DNA of 64,000 bases from CAVQGZ01 sp964400785 (lineage in GTDB: Bacteria > Actinomycetota > Actinomycetes > Jiangellales > Jiangellaceae): contig CAYNWB010000005.1 of assembly GCA_964400785.1 (NCBI GenBank), positions 1-64,000 of the forward strand. The letters run 5' to 3'. This document shows positions 26,395-33,920 of this stretch, in pieces. The notes under the pieces were generated by a model. The model did no database searches, had not been told where the DNA came from, and was given only the letters and a program-made list of their open reading frames with translations. The translations under genes were made by a program, and so were the position numbers. Numbering within the stretch: the first letter of the stretch is position 1; the number at the start of each line of letters is the position of its first letter.

Positions 26395-27345
26395 ATGCCG
26401 GGACTCGCGGACGTCGACATCCGTCAGCTGGCCGCCCTGCGTGCGGTTGCCGACGAGGGCTCGTTCGGTGGGGCAGCGCAGGTGCTCGGCTTCTCGCAGG
26501 CGGCAGTCAGCCAGCAGATCGCCGGCCTGGAGCGGGCTGTCGGCATGGCGCTGTTCGATCGGCCCGGCGGTCCTCGTCCGGCCGTGCTCACCCCGGCGGG
26601 CCGGCTGCTGCTCGAGCACGCCCGAGCCGTGCTCAGGCGGCTCGACCAGGCCACGCGCCAGCTGGCCGACCTCGCCGCCGGAGTCGGGGGACGAGTGGAG
26701 GTCGGGACGTTCCAGAGCGTGTCGGTTGCCCTGCTGCCGCTCGTGGTCGCCGACCTGCGGCGAGAGGCCCCGGAGCTCGACATCGCGCTGCACGAGAGCG
26801 ACGACAGCGACGAGCTCATGCGCGACTTGCTGGAGGGCGACCTGCACGTGGCCTTTCTGCTGGGACCTGTCGACGACCCGCGACTGCGGGTGCACCACCT
26901 GTGCGACGACCCCTTCGTGGTGATCACGGCCGCGGACTCCTGCCCCCTGGAAGCCTTCGACGCCACGGCTTCGGCGATGCCGCTGCCAGAGCTGGACGGC
27001 TACCCCCTGGTCGGGGCCAGCGAGGACGACTCCGGGCAGGTGCTGGTCGACGACGGCCTGCGGGCTCGTGGGATCTCCCCCCGCTACGTCTTTCGCAGCG
27101 CCGACAACGCCGCCATCCAGGCCATGGTGGCCGTGGGCATGGGCGCCGCAGTACTGCCGCGGCTCGCCGTCGACCAGGACGACCCCACCGTGCACATCCA
27201 CGCCCTCGAGCCGCCCCTGCCGCCCCGCGAGATCTGTGTCGCGGTGCGCAGCGACCGCACCGTGCTACCTGCGGCGGCACGCATGGTCGAGCTGGCCGTG
27301 AGCCACATCGCCGACGTCGCGTCGGTGCAGATGACCGACCACTGA
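26395..27345 (+). CDS. LysR-family transcriptional regulator
   Basis: This 316-residue regulator has the N-terminal winged helix-turn-helix (IRQLAALRAVADEGSFGGAAQVLGFSQAAVSQQIAGLE, about residues 9-47) and a LysR substrate-binding domain from about residue 90 (RVEVGTFQSVSVALLPLVVADLRRE). An HIHALEPPLPPREICVAVR stretch near the C-terminus is typical. The effector and targets are unknown; the divergent 96-residue gene or lysR itself are the obvious candidates. It converges on accA3. Confidence 0.92.
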   Translation: MPGLADVDIRQLAALRAVADEGSFGGAAQVLGFSQAAVSQQIAGLERAVGMALFDRPGGPRPAVLTPAGRLLLEHARAVLRRLDQATRQLADLAAGVGGRVEVGTFQSVSVALLPLVVADLRREAPELDIALHESDDSDELMRDLLEGDLHVAFLLGPVDDPRLRVHHLCDDPFVVITAADSCPLEAFDATASAMPLPELDGYPLVGASEDDSGQVLVDDGLRARGISPRYVFRSADNAAIQAMVAVGMGAAVLPRLAVDQDDPTVHIHALEPPLPPREICVAVRSDRTVLPAAARMVELAVSHIADVASVQMTDH

Positions 27346-27371
27346 GTGCCGCTGAACCCCGGTATGCGCCG

Positions 27372-29153
27372 TCAGTCCACGATGTCGCAGATCACCGCGC
27401 CGCTGGAGACGGTCGTGCCGACCTCGGCCGTCAGGTTCGTGATGGTTCCCGCCTTGTGCGCGTTGAGCGGCTGCTCCATCTTCATCGCCTCGAGCACGAC
27501 GACCAGGTCGCCGGCTGCCACGGTGTCGCCCTCGGAGACGGCGATCTTGACGATCGTGCCCTGCATCGGCGAGGCGAGGGAGTCGCCGGAGGCGGCGCCG
27601 GCAGCACCGCCGCCGCGCTTGCCCGCTCGGCGAGCCTGCGGACGAGCGGCGCCACCGCTCGGCGCTGCCGCGCTGACCGCCACCGTGCCCGGCAGGGTCA
27701 CGGACAGGCGCTTGCCGTCGACCTCGACCGTCACGGTCTGGCGCTCGGTGTCGTCCGGCTGTCCCTCCGCACCGCCGGCGAACGGCTCGACGGTGTTGGT
27801 CCACTCGGTCTCGATCCAGCGGGTGTGCACGCTGAACGGTGTCTGGGCATCGGCCGGCGCGAACGCCGGGTCGGCGACCACGGCACGGTGGAAGGGGATG
27901 ACCGTGGCCATGCCCTCGACATCGAACTCGGCCAACGCGCGGCGCGAACGCTCGAGGGCCTGCTGCCTGGTGGCACCGGTGACGATGAGCTTGGCCAGCA
28001 GCGAGTCGAAGTTCTGGCCGATGACGCTGCCCGCCTCGACACCGGCGTCCAGGCGCACACCGGGACCGGACGGCGGGTCGAACCTGGTGACCGGGCCGGG
28101 CATCGGCAAGAAGTTGCGCCCCGCGTCCTCCCCGTTGATGCGGAACTCGATCGAGTGCCCGCGAACGGGCGGGTCGTCGTACCCGAGGGGCTGACCCTCC
28201 GCGATGCGGAACATCTCGCGCACGAGGTCCAGCCCGGTCACCTCCTCGCTGACGGGGTGCTCGACCTGCAGGCGCGTGTTCACCTCGAGGAACGAGATCG
28301 TGCCGTCCTGGCCGACGAGAAACTCACAGGTGCCGGCCCCGTAGTAGCCGGCCTCGGTCAGGATCGCCTTGCTGGCCCGGTACAGCTGCGCGTTCTGCTC
28401 CTCGCTCAGGAAGGGCGCCGGAGCCTCCTCGACCAGCTTCTGGTGCCGTCGCTGCAGGGAGCAGTCACGGGTGGACACGACCACGACGTTGCCGTGCTGG
28501 TCAGCCAGGCACTGGGTCTCGACGTGCCGGGGCTTGTCGAGGTAGCGCTCGACGAAGCACTCGCCGCGACCGAACGCTGCCGTGGCCTCGCGCACCGCCG
28601 AGTCGTAGAGCTCGGCGACCTCGCTCATCTCGCGCGCCACCTTCAGGCCGCGCCCACCGCCACCGAAGGCGGCCTTGATGGCGATCGGAAGGCCGTGCTG
28701 CTCGGCGAAGGCCACGACCTCGTCCGCCCCGCTCACCGGGTCGGGGGTTCCGGAGACCAGTGGCGCACCGGCCCGCTCGGCGATGTGCCGGGCGCTCACC
28801 TTGTCGCCGAGGGCCTCGATGGCCGACGGCGGCGGCCCGATCCAGATCAGCCCCGCGTCGATGACGGCCTGCGCGAAGTGCGCGTTCTCGGCCAGAAAGC
28901 CGTACCCGGGGTGGACGGCGTCCGCGCCGGAGCGGCGCGCCACGTCCAGCAGCTTGCCGATGTCGAGATAGGTCTGGGCGCTGGTCTCTCCGTCCAACGA
29001 GTACGCCTCGTCGGCGACCCGGACGTGCTGGGCGTCGCGATCGGAGTCGGCGTAGACGGCGACCGAGCCGATCCCGGAGTCCCGGCAGGCACGGGCGACG
29101 CGGACGGCGATCTCGGCGCGGTTGGCGATGAGGACCTTGGTGATCGTCGGCAC
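27372..29153 (-). CDS. accA3: Acyl-CoA carboxylase alpha subunit (biotin carboxylase + BCCP)
   Basis: This 593-residue protein carboxylates its own biotin and supplies CO2 to AccD-type beta subunits for malonyl- or methylmalonyl-CoA synthesis. The biotin carboxylase domain (about 1-450) has FGGGGRGLK (ATP-grasp) and FLEVNTRLQVEHPVSEE. The C-terminal biotinyl domain carries EAMKM with the biotin-accepting Lys558. A Gly/Arg-rich linker near residues 505-520 separates them. GTG 29153 lies 8 nt after TAGACT, so it is probably leaderless. BirA, encoded downstream, would attach the biotin. Confidence 0.95.
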   Translation of the reverse strand: MPTITKVLIANRAEIAVRVARACRDSGIGSVAVYADSDRDAQHVRVADEAYSLDGETSAQTYLDIGKLLDVARRSGADAVHPGYGFLAENAHFAQAVIDAGLIWIGPPPSAIEALGDKVSARHIAERAGAPLVSGTPDPVSGADEVVAFAEQHGLPIAIKAAFGGGGRGLKVAREMSEVAELYDSAVREATAAFGRGECFVERYLDKPRHVETQCLADQHGNVVVVSTRDCSLQRRHQKLVEEAPAPFLSEEQNAQLYRASKAILTEAGYYGAGTCEFLVGQDGTISFLEVNTRLQVEHPVSEEVTGLDLVREMFRIAEGQPLGYDDPPVRGHSIEFRINGEDAGRNFLPMPGPVTRFDPPSGPGVRLDAGVEAGSVIGQNFDSLLAKLIVTGATRQQALERSRRALAEFDVEGMATVIPFHRAVVADPAFAPADAQTPFSVHTRWIETEWTNTVEPFAGGAEGQPDDTERQTVTVEVDGKRLSVTLPGTVAVSAAAPSGGAARPQARRAGKRGGGAAGAASGDSLASPMQGTIVKIAVSEGDTVAAGDLVVVLEAMKMEQPLNAHKAGTITNLTAEVGTTVSSGAVICDIVD

Positions 29154-29161
29154 GGTTGGTC

Positions 29162-29167
29162 AGTCTA
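29162..29167 (-). promoter_or_regulatory. Leaderless -10 box for accA3
   Basis: TAGACT on the minus strand lies 8 nt before GTG 29153. Confidence 0.6.
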
Positions 29168-29217
29168 GGACCAGCCTCGTGCCGCCAGGCAGGGTCGTCC
29201 GGCCTCATGCGACCCCC

Positions 29218-29223
29218 TACCGT
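29218..29223 (+). promoter_or_regulatory. Leaderless -10 box for the acyl-CoA dehydrogenase gene
   Basis: TACCGT ends 7 nt before ATG 29231. The promoter favours this ATG over GTG 29222, which overlaps the -10 box. Confidence 0.6.
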
Positions 29224-29230
29224 GAGCACC

Positions 29231-30397
29231 ATGAACGTGCAGCACTCTGCCGACCACGAGACGTTCCGCAAGGTCGTGCGCGACTTCGCCGAGCACGAGG
29301 TGGCACCGCACGTGGCGAGGTGGGACGCCGACCACCATTTTCCGGTCGACACCGTGCGGCAGATGGGCGAGCTCGGGCTGTTCGGCATCACCGCACCCCC
29401 GGAGTACGGCGGTGCGGGCGGTGACTTCACCAGCCTCTGCATCGCGATCGAGGAGCTGGGCCGGGTCGACCAGTCGATCGGTATCACGCTCTCGGCGGGT
29501 GTCGGGCTCGGCATCACCCCCATCGCCATGTTCGGCACGCTGGAGCAGAAGCAGCGCTACCTGCCCGACCTGGTCGCGGGCCGGGCGCTGGCTGCGTTCG
29601 GGCTGACGGAGCCGGAGGCAGGGTCGGACGCCGGTGCCACCCGCACGACCGCCCGCCTCGACGGCGACGAGTGGGTCGTCGACGGCGCCAAGGCTTTCAT
29701 CACGAACTCCGGCACCGAGATCACCTCGGTCGTCACCGTCACGACGCGCACGGGCACTCGCGAGGACGGCACCCCGGAGATCAGCGCGATCCTCGTACCC
29801 TCGGGCACGCCGGGGTTCACCGTCGAGCCCGCCTACGACAAGCTCGGCTGGCACGCCTCCGACACCCACGGCCTGTCGTTCGAGGCAGCCAGAGTCCCCG
29901 CCGCCAACCTGCTCGGTGAGCGCGGCAGCGGGTTCCGTCAGTTTCTCGCGACCCTGGACGACGGGCGCATCGCGATCGCCGCGCTGGCGCTGGGGCTGAG
30001 CCGGGCATGTCTGGAGGCGTCGGTGGACTACGCCCGCGAGCGGCACGCGTTCGGGTCGCCCATCGGGTCGAACCAGGGTGTCGCCTTTCCCCTGGCCGAT
30101 CTGGACGTGGCGGTCGAGAACTCGAGGCTGCTGGTCTACAAGGCGGCAGCGCTCAAGGATGCCGGCGCGGGACGAGCCGAGGTGTCGCGAGCAGCCGCCC
30201 GAGCGAAGCTCTACGCCACCGAGGCGGCCGTGTCGGCGACCCGCGTGGCGACGCAGGTCTTCGGTGGCTACGGGTTCATCGAGGAGTATCCGGTGGCGCG
30301 GTTCTACCGCGACGCCAAGATCCTCGAGGTGGGTGAGGGCACGAGCGAGGTGCAGCGGCTTGTCCTGGCCCGCGCCATGGGCCTGCCGGTCGGCTGA
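29231..30397 (+). CDS. Acyl-CoA dehydrogenase
   Basis: This 388-residue FAD enzyme introduces a double bond into an acyl-CoA. It has AAFGLTEPEAGSDAGATRTTA and DGAKAFITNSG (FAD/substrate signature 1) and the C-terminal QVFGGYGFIEEYPVARFYRDAKILEVGEGTSEVQRLVLAR (signature 2). Its stop overlaps the next accD start (TGATG). Pairing with an acyl-CoA carboxylase suggests a branched-chain amino acid or acyl-CoA degradation step, possibly isovaleryl-CoA as in leucine breakdown, but the substrate is not certain. Confidence 0.93.
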   Translation: MNVQHSADHETFRKVVRDFAEHEVAPHVARWDADHHFPVDTVRQMGELGLFGITAPPEYGGAGGDFTSLCIAIEELGRVDQSIGITLSAGVGLGITPIAMFGTLEQKQRYLPDLVAGRALAAFGLTEPEAGSDAGATRTTARLDGDEWVVDGAKAFITNSGTEITSVVTVTTRTGTREDGTPEISAILVPSGTPGFTVEPAYDKLGWHASDTHGLSFEAARVPAANLLGERGSGFRQFLATLDDGRIAIAALALGLSRACLEASVDYARERHAFGSPIGSNQGVAFPLADLDVAVENSRLLVYKAAALKDAGAGRAEVSRAAARAKLYATEAAVSATRVATQVFGGYGFIEEYPVARFYRDAKILEVGEGTSEVQRLVLARAMGLPVG

Positions 30398-31926
30398 TGG
30401 CGCACGACCACTGGGCCGAGGTCGCGGCAGCGCGTGGGCGCACGCTCCGTCCGAGCGACGCCGGCGCGTCGAAGCTGAGCGCGCAGAACAAGCTGTACGT
30501 CCGCGAGAGGCTGCGCCTGCTGCTCGACGACGACACCTTCGTCGAGGACGGTCAGCTGGCCAATGCTCTGGTCGACGGCCTGCCCGCCGACGGGGTGGTC
30601 ACCGGTCGAGGGATGGTCGACGGACGTCCGGTCGTCGTCGTGGCCAACGACCCGACGGTCAAGGCCGGCTCCTGGGGGGCCCGCACGGTGGAGAAGATCG
30701 TGCGCGCCACCGAGATCGCCCTGCGCGAGGAGCTGCCTGTGTTCTGGCTGGTCGACTCTGCCGGGGCTCGCATCACCGACCAGGTGCAGCTGTTCCCCGG
30801 GCGTCGCGGTGCCGGCCGCATCTTTCGCAACCAGGTGCTGCTGTCGGGCAAGGTGCCCCAGATCTGCTGCCTCTTCGGCCCCAGCGCTGCCGGAGGGGCC
30901 TACATCCCGTCCTTCTGCGACGTCGTGATCATGGTCGAGCACAACGCCTCGATGTACCTGGGGTCACCGCGCATGGCCGAGATGGTGGTCGGCGAGACGG
31001 TGACGCTGGAGCAGATGGGCGGGGCGCGCATGCACGCGACCGTCTCGGGCTGCGGTGACAACCTGGCCGTCGACGACGCCGACGCGATCGAGCAGGCAAA
31101 GGCCTTCTTCTCCTACCTGCCGTCGACGTGGCGGCAGTCGCCACCGGTGTACGAGCCGGTGCTGCCCGCCCAGGTCTTCGCGCGAGGTCTCGTCCCCGAC
31201 GACGAGTCGGTGGGCTACGACGTGCACACCGTCATCGAGGCCCTCGTCGACGCCGACTCGTTCTTCGAGCTCAAGCCGCTGTTCGCGGCCGAGCTCGTCG
31301 TGGGTTTCGGCCTGCTGGAGGGTCAGCCGGTCGGGGTTGTGGCCAACAACCCCGGCGTCAAGGGCGGCGTGCTGTTCACCGACAGCGCCGACAAGGCCGC
31401 CCGCTTCATCTGGCTGTGCGACGCCTTCAACGTGCCGCTGCTGTACCTGATGGACGTGCCCGGGTTCATGATCGGCTCGGCTGTCGAACGACAGGGCATC
31501 ATCCGCCACGGAGCGAAGATGATCACCGCGGTGGCCGAGGCGACGGTGCCGACGGTGTCGGTCGTGCTGCGCAAGGCCTACGGCGCGGGCCTGTATGCGA
31601 TGGCGGGGCCGGGCTTCGCCCCCGACGCCTGCCTGGCCCTGCCGAGCGCGAAGATCGCGGTGATGGGTCCTGAGGCGGCGGTCAACGCGGTCTACGCGAA
31701 CAAGATCGCCGCGGTGGACGACCCCGTCGACCGGGCGACGTACGTGGCGGGGCTCCGCGAGGAGTACGAGGAGGACATCGACATCCTGCGCCTGGCAGCC
31801 GACCTGGTGATCGACGCGATCGTCGAGCCCGAGCAGCTGCGCGGCGAGCTCGTGGCACGCTTCGCGGCGGCGACGACCAAGGATCGGTCCCGTCCCGAGA
31901 AGCGCCACGGCGTCCCACCGGTCTGA
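30397..31926 (+). CDS. Acyl-CoA carboxylase beta subunit (carboxyltransferase)
   Basis: This 509-residue protein carries both crotonase-fold halves of a carboxyltransferase. It has FGPSAAGGAYIPSFCD in the N half and MDVPGFMIGSAVERQGIIRHGAKMI and LRKAYGAGLYAMAG in the C half, the two oxyanion-hole regions. It would accept carboxybiotin from AccA3 across the divergent promoter. Coupling to the acyl-CoA dehydrogenase suggests methylcrotonyl-CoA or a related enoyl/acyl-CoA substrate. It differs clearly from the accD5-type paralogue at 33917-35521. The paired-palindrome repeat follows its stop. Confidence 0.9.
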   Translation: MAHDHWAEVAAARGRTLRPSDAGASKLSAQNKLYVRERLRLLLDDDTFVEDGQLANALVDGLPADGVVTGRGMVDGRPVVVVANDPTVKAGSWGARTVEKIVRATEIALREELPVFWLVDSAGARITDQVQLFPGRRGAGRIFRNQVLLSGKVPQICCLFGPSAAGGAYIPSFCDVVIMVEHNASMYLGSPRMAEMVVGETVTLEQMGGARMHATVSGCGDNLAVDDADAIEQAKAFFSYLPSTWRQSPPVYEPVLPAQVFARGLVPDDESVGYDVHTVIEALVDADSFFELKPLFAAELVVGFGLLEGQPVGVVANNPGVKGGVLFTDSADKAARFIWLCDAFNVPLLYLMDVPGFMIGSAVERQGIIRHGAKMITAVAEATVPTVSVVLRKAYGAGLYAMAGPGFAPDACLALPSAKIAVMGPEAAVNAVYANKIAAVDDPVDRATYVAGLREEYEEDIDILRLAADLVIDAIVEPEQLRGELVARFAAATTKDRSRPEKRHGVPPV

Positions 31927-31928
31927 CG

Positions 31929-31978
31929 CACCGCGCGGTGCCCAAGTGCGCTTTGTCGCGTCCGGGCACCGCGCGGTG
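31929..31978. repeat. Dispersed paired-palindrome element, copy 2
   Basis: Two perfect copies of CACCGCGCGGTG lie at 31929-31940 and 31967-31978, exactly 38 bp apart. The element starts right after the stop of the carboxyltransferase gene and precedes the AbiEi/DUF559-like gene. Confidence 0.85.
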
Positions 31979-32036
31979 CCGCAAGGCCTGTGGACGGGCC
32001 CCACCGTCGTCGTCGTCCTCGGCGCACCATCGGGCT

Positions 32037-32942
32037 ATGGCCTCCCGACCTGCCGTTCCCGCTGTCGCGTACACCCAGCGCGGCGTCTTCACCCGTGAGC
32101 AGGCCCACGCGGCTGGGTGGTCCAACCGCATGCTCGCCTCCGCCGTGCATCGAGGTGTCCTCGTGCGTCGGCACCCAGACGTGTTCGTTCTGGCCGGGCC
32201 ACGCAGCCGCGCGGCCGACGACCTCGCGGCGCTGCTGGCCGCAGGCGCCGGAGCGGTGCTCACCGCGTGGAGCGCCGCCCGACACCACGGCTGGTCATGG
32301 CCTGGTCGCCACGACGACCCCGCGTGCGTCACGGTGGCATCGAACCGTCACCTCCAGCTGTCAGGTGCGGTGGTTCTTCGGTGGCACCTACCCCCGGAGC
32401 ACGTCGATCGGTCCGACGACGTCGCCGCCGTCACCATCCCTGCTCGCACCGTGGCCGACTGCCTGCGCCTGGTGACCGCGCCGGTCGCCGAGCGGATGCT
32501 GGACGCGGCGCTGCTGCGACGGTGGCTCTCGGTGGGCGACCTCCGCACCGTGGTCGAGGACCTGAGCGGGCGGCCGGGGGTCCCCGTCCTCAGGCAGCTT
32601 CTCGCCGGGGTGGAGTCCGGAGCGCGTTCGCACGCCGAACGACTCGCGCAGACGGTGCTGGCTCAGACAGGCGTCCTTGGCTGGCAGTGGAACTACCGCG
32701 TCGCACTGCCGGGTGGCGTGACGGCCGTGCTCGACGGTGCCCTGCCCCAGCTGAAGATCGCCGTCGAGATCGATGGGCTCGCCCACCACCACGACGTCGA
32801 TGCCTTCCAACGCGACCGCACGCGCCAGAACGCCCTCGTGGCGGCGGGCTGGACCGTGCTCCGGTTCACCTGGTGGGACCTGAAGAACCGTCCTGACTAC
32901 GTCGTCGCCGTGGTGCGGGCGGCGGTGGCGCGAGCGTCCTGA
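32037..32942 (+). CDS. AbiEi-like / DUF559 (Vsr-like endonuclease fold) protein
   Basis: This 301-residue protein has an N-terminal winged-helix segment (AYTQRGVFTREQAHAAGWSNRMLASAVHRGVLVRRHPDVFVLAG) like AbiEi antitoxin domains. The C-terminal part resembles DUF559/Vsr nucleases: an Asp in AVLDGALPQ, then VEIDG, FQRDRTRQN and GWTVLRFTWWDLKNRP, a PD-(D/E)xK-like layout. Such proteins occur in many copies in actinobacteria and their role is not established. It interrupts the acyl-CoA carboxylase region and is flanked by repeat copies at 31929 and 32945. No partner toxin gene is next to it. Start ATG 32037 is likely. Confidence 0.75.
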   Translation: MASRPAVPAVAYTQRGVFTREQAHAAGWSNRMLASAVHRGVLVRRHPDVFVLAGPRSRAADDLAALLAAGAGAVLTAWSAARHHGWSWPGRHDDPACVTVASNRHLQLSGAVVLRWHLPPEHVDRSDDVAAVTIPARTVADCLRLVTAPVAERMLDAALLRRWLSVGDLRTVVEDLSGRPGVPVLRQLLAGVESGARSHAERLAQTVLAQTGVLGWQWNYRVALPGGVTAVLDGALPQLKIAVEIDGLAHHHDVDAFQRDRTRQNALVAAGWTVLRFTWWDLKNRPDYVVAVVRAAVARAS

Positions 32943-32944
32943 GC

Positions 32945-32994
32945 GGCCGCGCGGTCGTTGAGGCCGCCTACGCGCACCGTCGCACCGCGCGGTG
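32945..32994. repeat. Dispersed paired-palindrome element, copy 3
   Basis: The diverged palindrome GGCCGCGCGGTC at 32945-32956 and the perfect CACCGCGCGGTG at 32983-32994 are again 38 bp apart. The element fills the gap between the convergent DUF559-like and maf genes. Confidence 0.8.
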
Positions 32995-32996
32995 GC

Positions 32997-33650
32997 TCAG
33001 GACGGGGGGCGCCACAGCTGCTGCCAGGCGATGCCCAGATCGTTGAGCATCGTGCGCAGCGTCGGCAGCGAGAGCCCCACGACGGTGTGCGGGTCGCCGT
33101 CGACGCGCTGCACGAACGGTCCGCCGAGGCCGTCGATCGTGAAGGCACCCGCGACGTGCAGCGGCTCCCCGGTGGCCACATACGCAGCGATCTCGTCGTC
33201 GGAGGCCTCGGCGAAGGTGACCGACGTGGACGACACGGCGGCCACCGACCGGTCCGAGCCGAGGTCGATCAGATGGTGCCCGGTGTGCAGCACCCCCGTC
33301 CGCCCGCGCATCTGCCGCCACCGCGACGTTGCCTCGGCGGCGTCTGCCGGCTTGCCGTAGGACGTCGCGTCCAGCTCGAAGACCGAGTCGCAGCCCAGCA
33401 CCAGCTCGGCACCGACGTGCAGGCGGTCGGCACCCAGGCGTTGCGCGACCGCCTCGGCCTTCATCCGGGCGAGCTCGGACGCCGTCGCCGCTGCCGAGCC
33501 GGCGTCCACGTCGTCCTCGCGCACGCCGCTCACGACGACCTCGGGCTCGACACCCGCCGCCCGCAGGGTTGCCAGGCGCGCCGGCGAGGCCGAGGCGAGC
33601 ACGAGCCGCACCGAGGGCGGACCGTCCACACCACCACCGACCGCAGTCAC
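32997..33650 (-). CDS. maf: Maf-type nucleotide pyrophosphatase
   Basis: This 217-residue house-cleaning enzyme hydrolyses non-canonical nucleoside triphosphates. LVLASASPARLATLRAAG matches the Maf S(T)xSPRR-type N-terminal loop, and LGCDSVFELD with the later LGGPFVQRVDGDPHTVVGLSLP matches the conserved acidic and C-terminal motifs. GTG 33650 is 6 bp after accE. The accD5-accE-maf order is conserved in mycobacteria. Confidence 0.92.
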   Translation of the reverse strand: MTAVGGGVDGPPSVRLVLASASPARLATLRAAGVEPEVVVSGVREDDVDAGSAAATASELARMKAEAVAQRLGADRLHVGAELVLGCDSVFELDATSYGKPADAAEATSRWRQMRGRTGVLHTGHHLIDLGSDRSVAAVSSTSVTFAEASDDEIAAYVATGEPLHVAGAFTIDGLGGPFVQRVDGDPHTVVGLSLPTLRTMLNDLGIAWQQLWRPPS

Positions 33651-33656
33651 GGACGC

Positions 33657-33920
33657 TCAGCCTCGAGGTTGCCCACTGGCCCGCCATGCTCCCGGGCCCG
33701 GCGGCAGGGGAGAGCGGAGGTTGCGCCAGTACGCAGACCACGCGCTGCCGGCCGTCGTCGACGAGGGGGACGCAGCGCCACCGGGGACACTCGCGGCCGC
33801 TGCGGCAGCCGCCGTCACGACAGCCACGACCGCCGCCAGCTCGGCCTCGGTGGGGTTGCCGCGAACCCGCCAGGGCAGGTTCGCGGCGTTCTCGTCCGGC
33901 CCGCTCGGCTGCGCGCTCAC
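33657..33920 (-). CDS. accE: Acyl-CoA carboxylase epsilon subunit
   Basis: This 87-residue small subunit stabilises the AccA3-AccD5 holoenzyme. The helical RGNPTEAELAAVVAVVTAAAAA segment is the conserved family core; the rest is Ala/Pro/Ser-rich and ends in WSAYWRNLRSPLPPGPGAWRASG, also typical. GTG 33920 overlaps the accD5 stop (GTGA). Context and the RGNPT-ELAA motif make the call firm despite the short length. Confidence 0.9.
   Translation of the reverse strand: MSAQPSGPDENAANLPWRVRGNPTEAELAAVVAVVTAAAAAAASVPGGAASPSSTTAGSAWSAYWRNLRSPLPPGPGAWRASGQPRG

Noticed and set aside
26364..29168. 934-codon plus-strand frame across lysR and accA3
   Set aside because: It crosses two convergent real genes and has no recognisable domain.
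32037..32942. Complete AbiE toxin-antitoxin system
   Set aside because: Only one protein with an AbiEi-like N-terminus is present; no AbiEii nucleotidyltransferase gene is adjacent.
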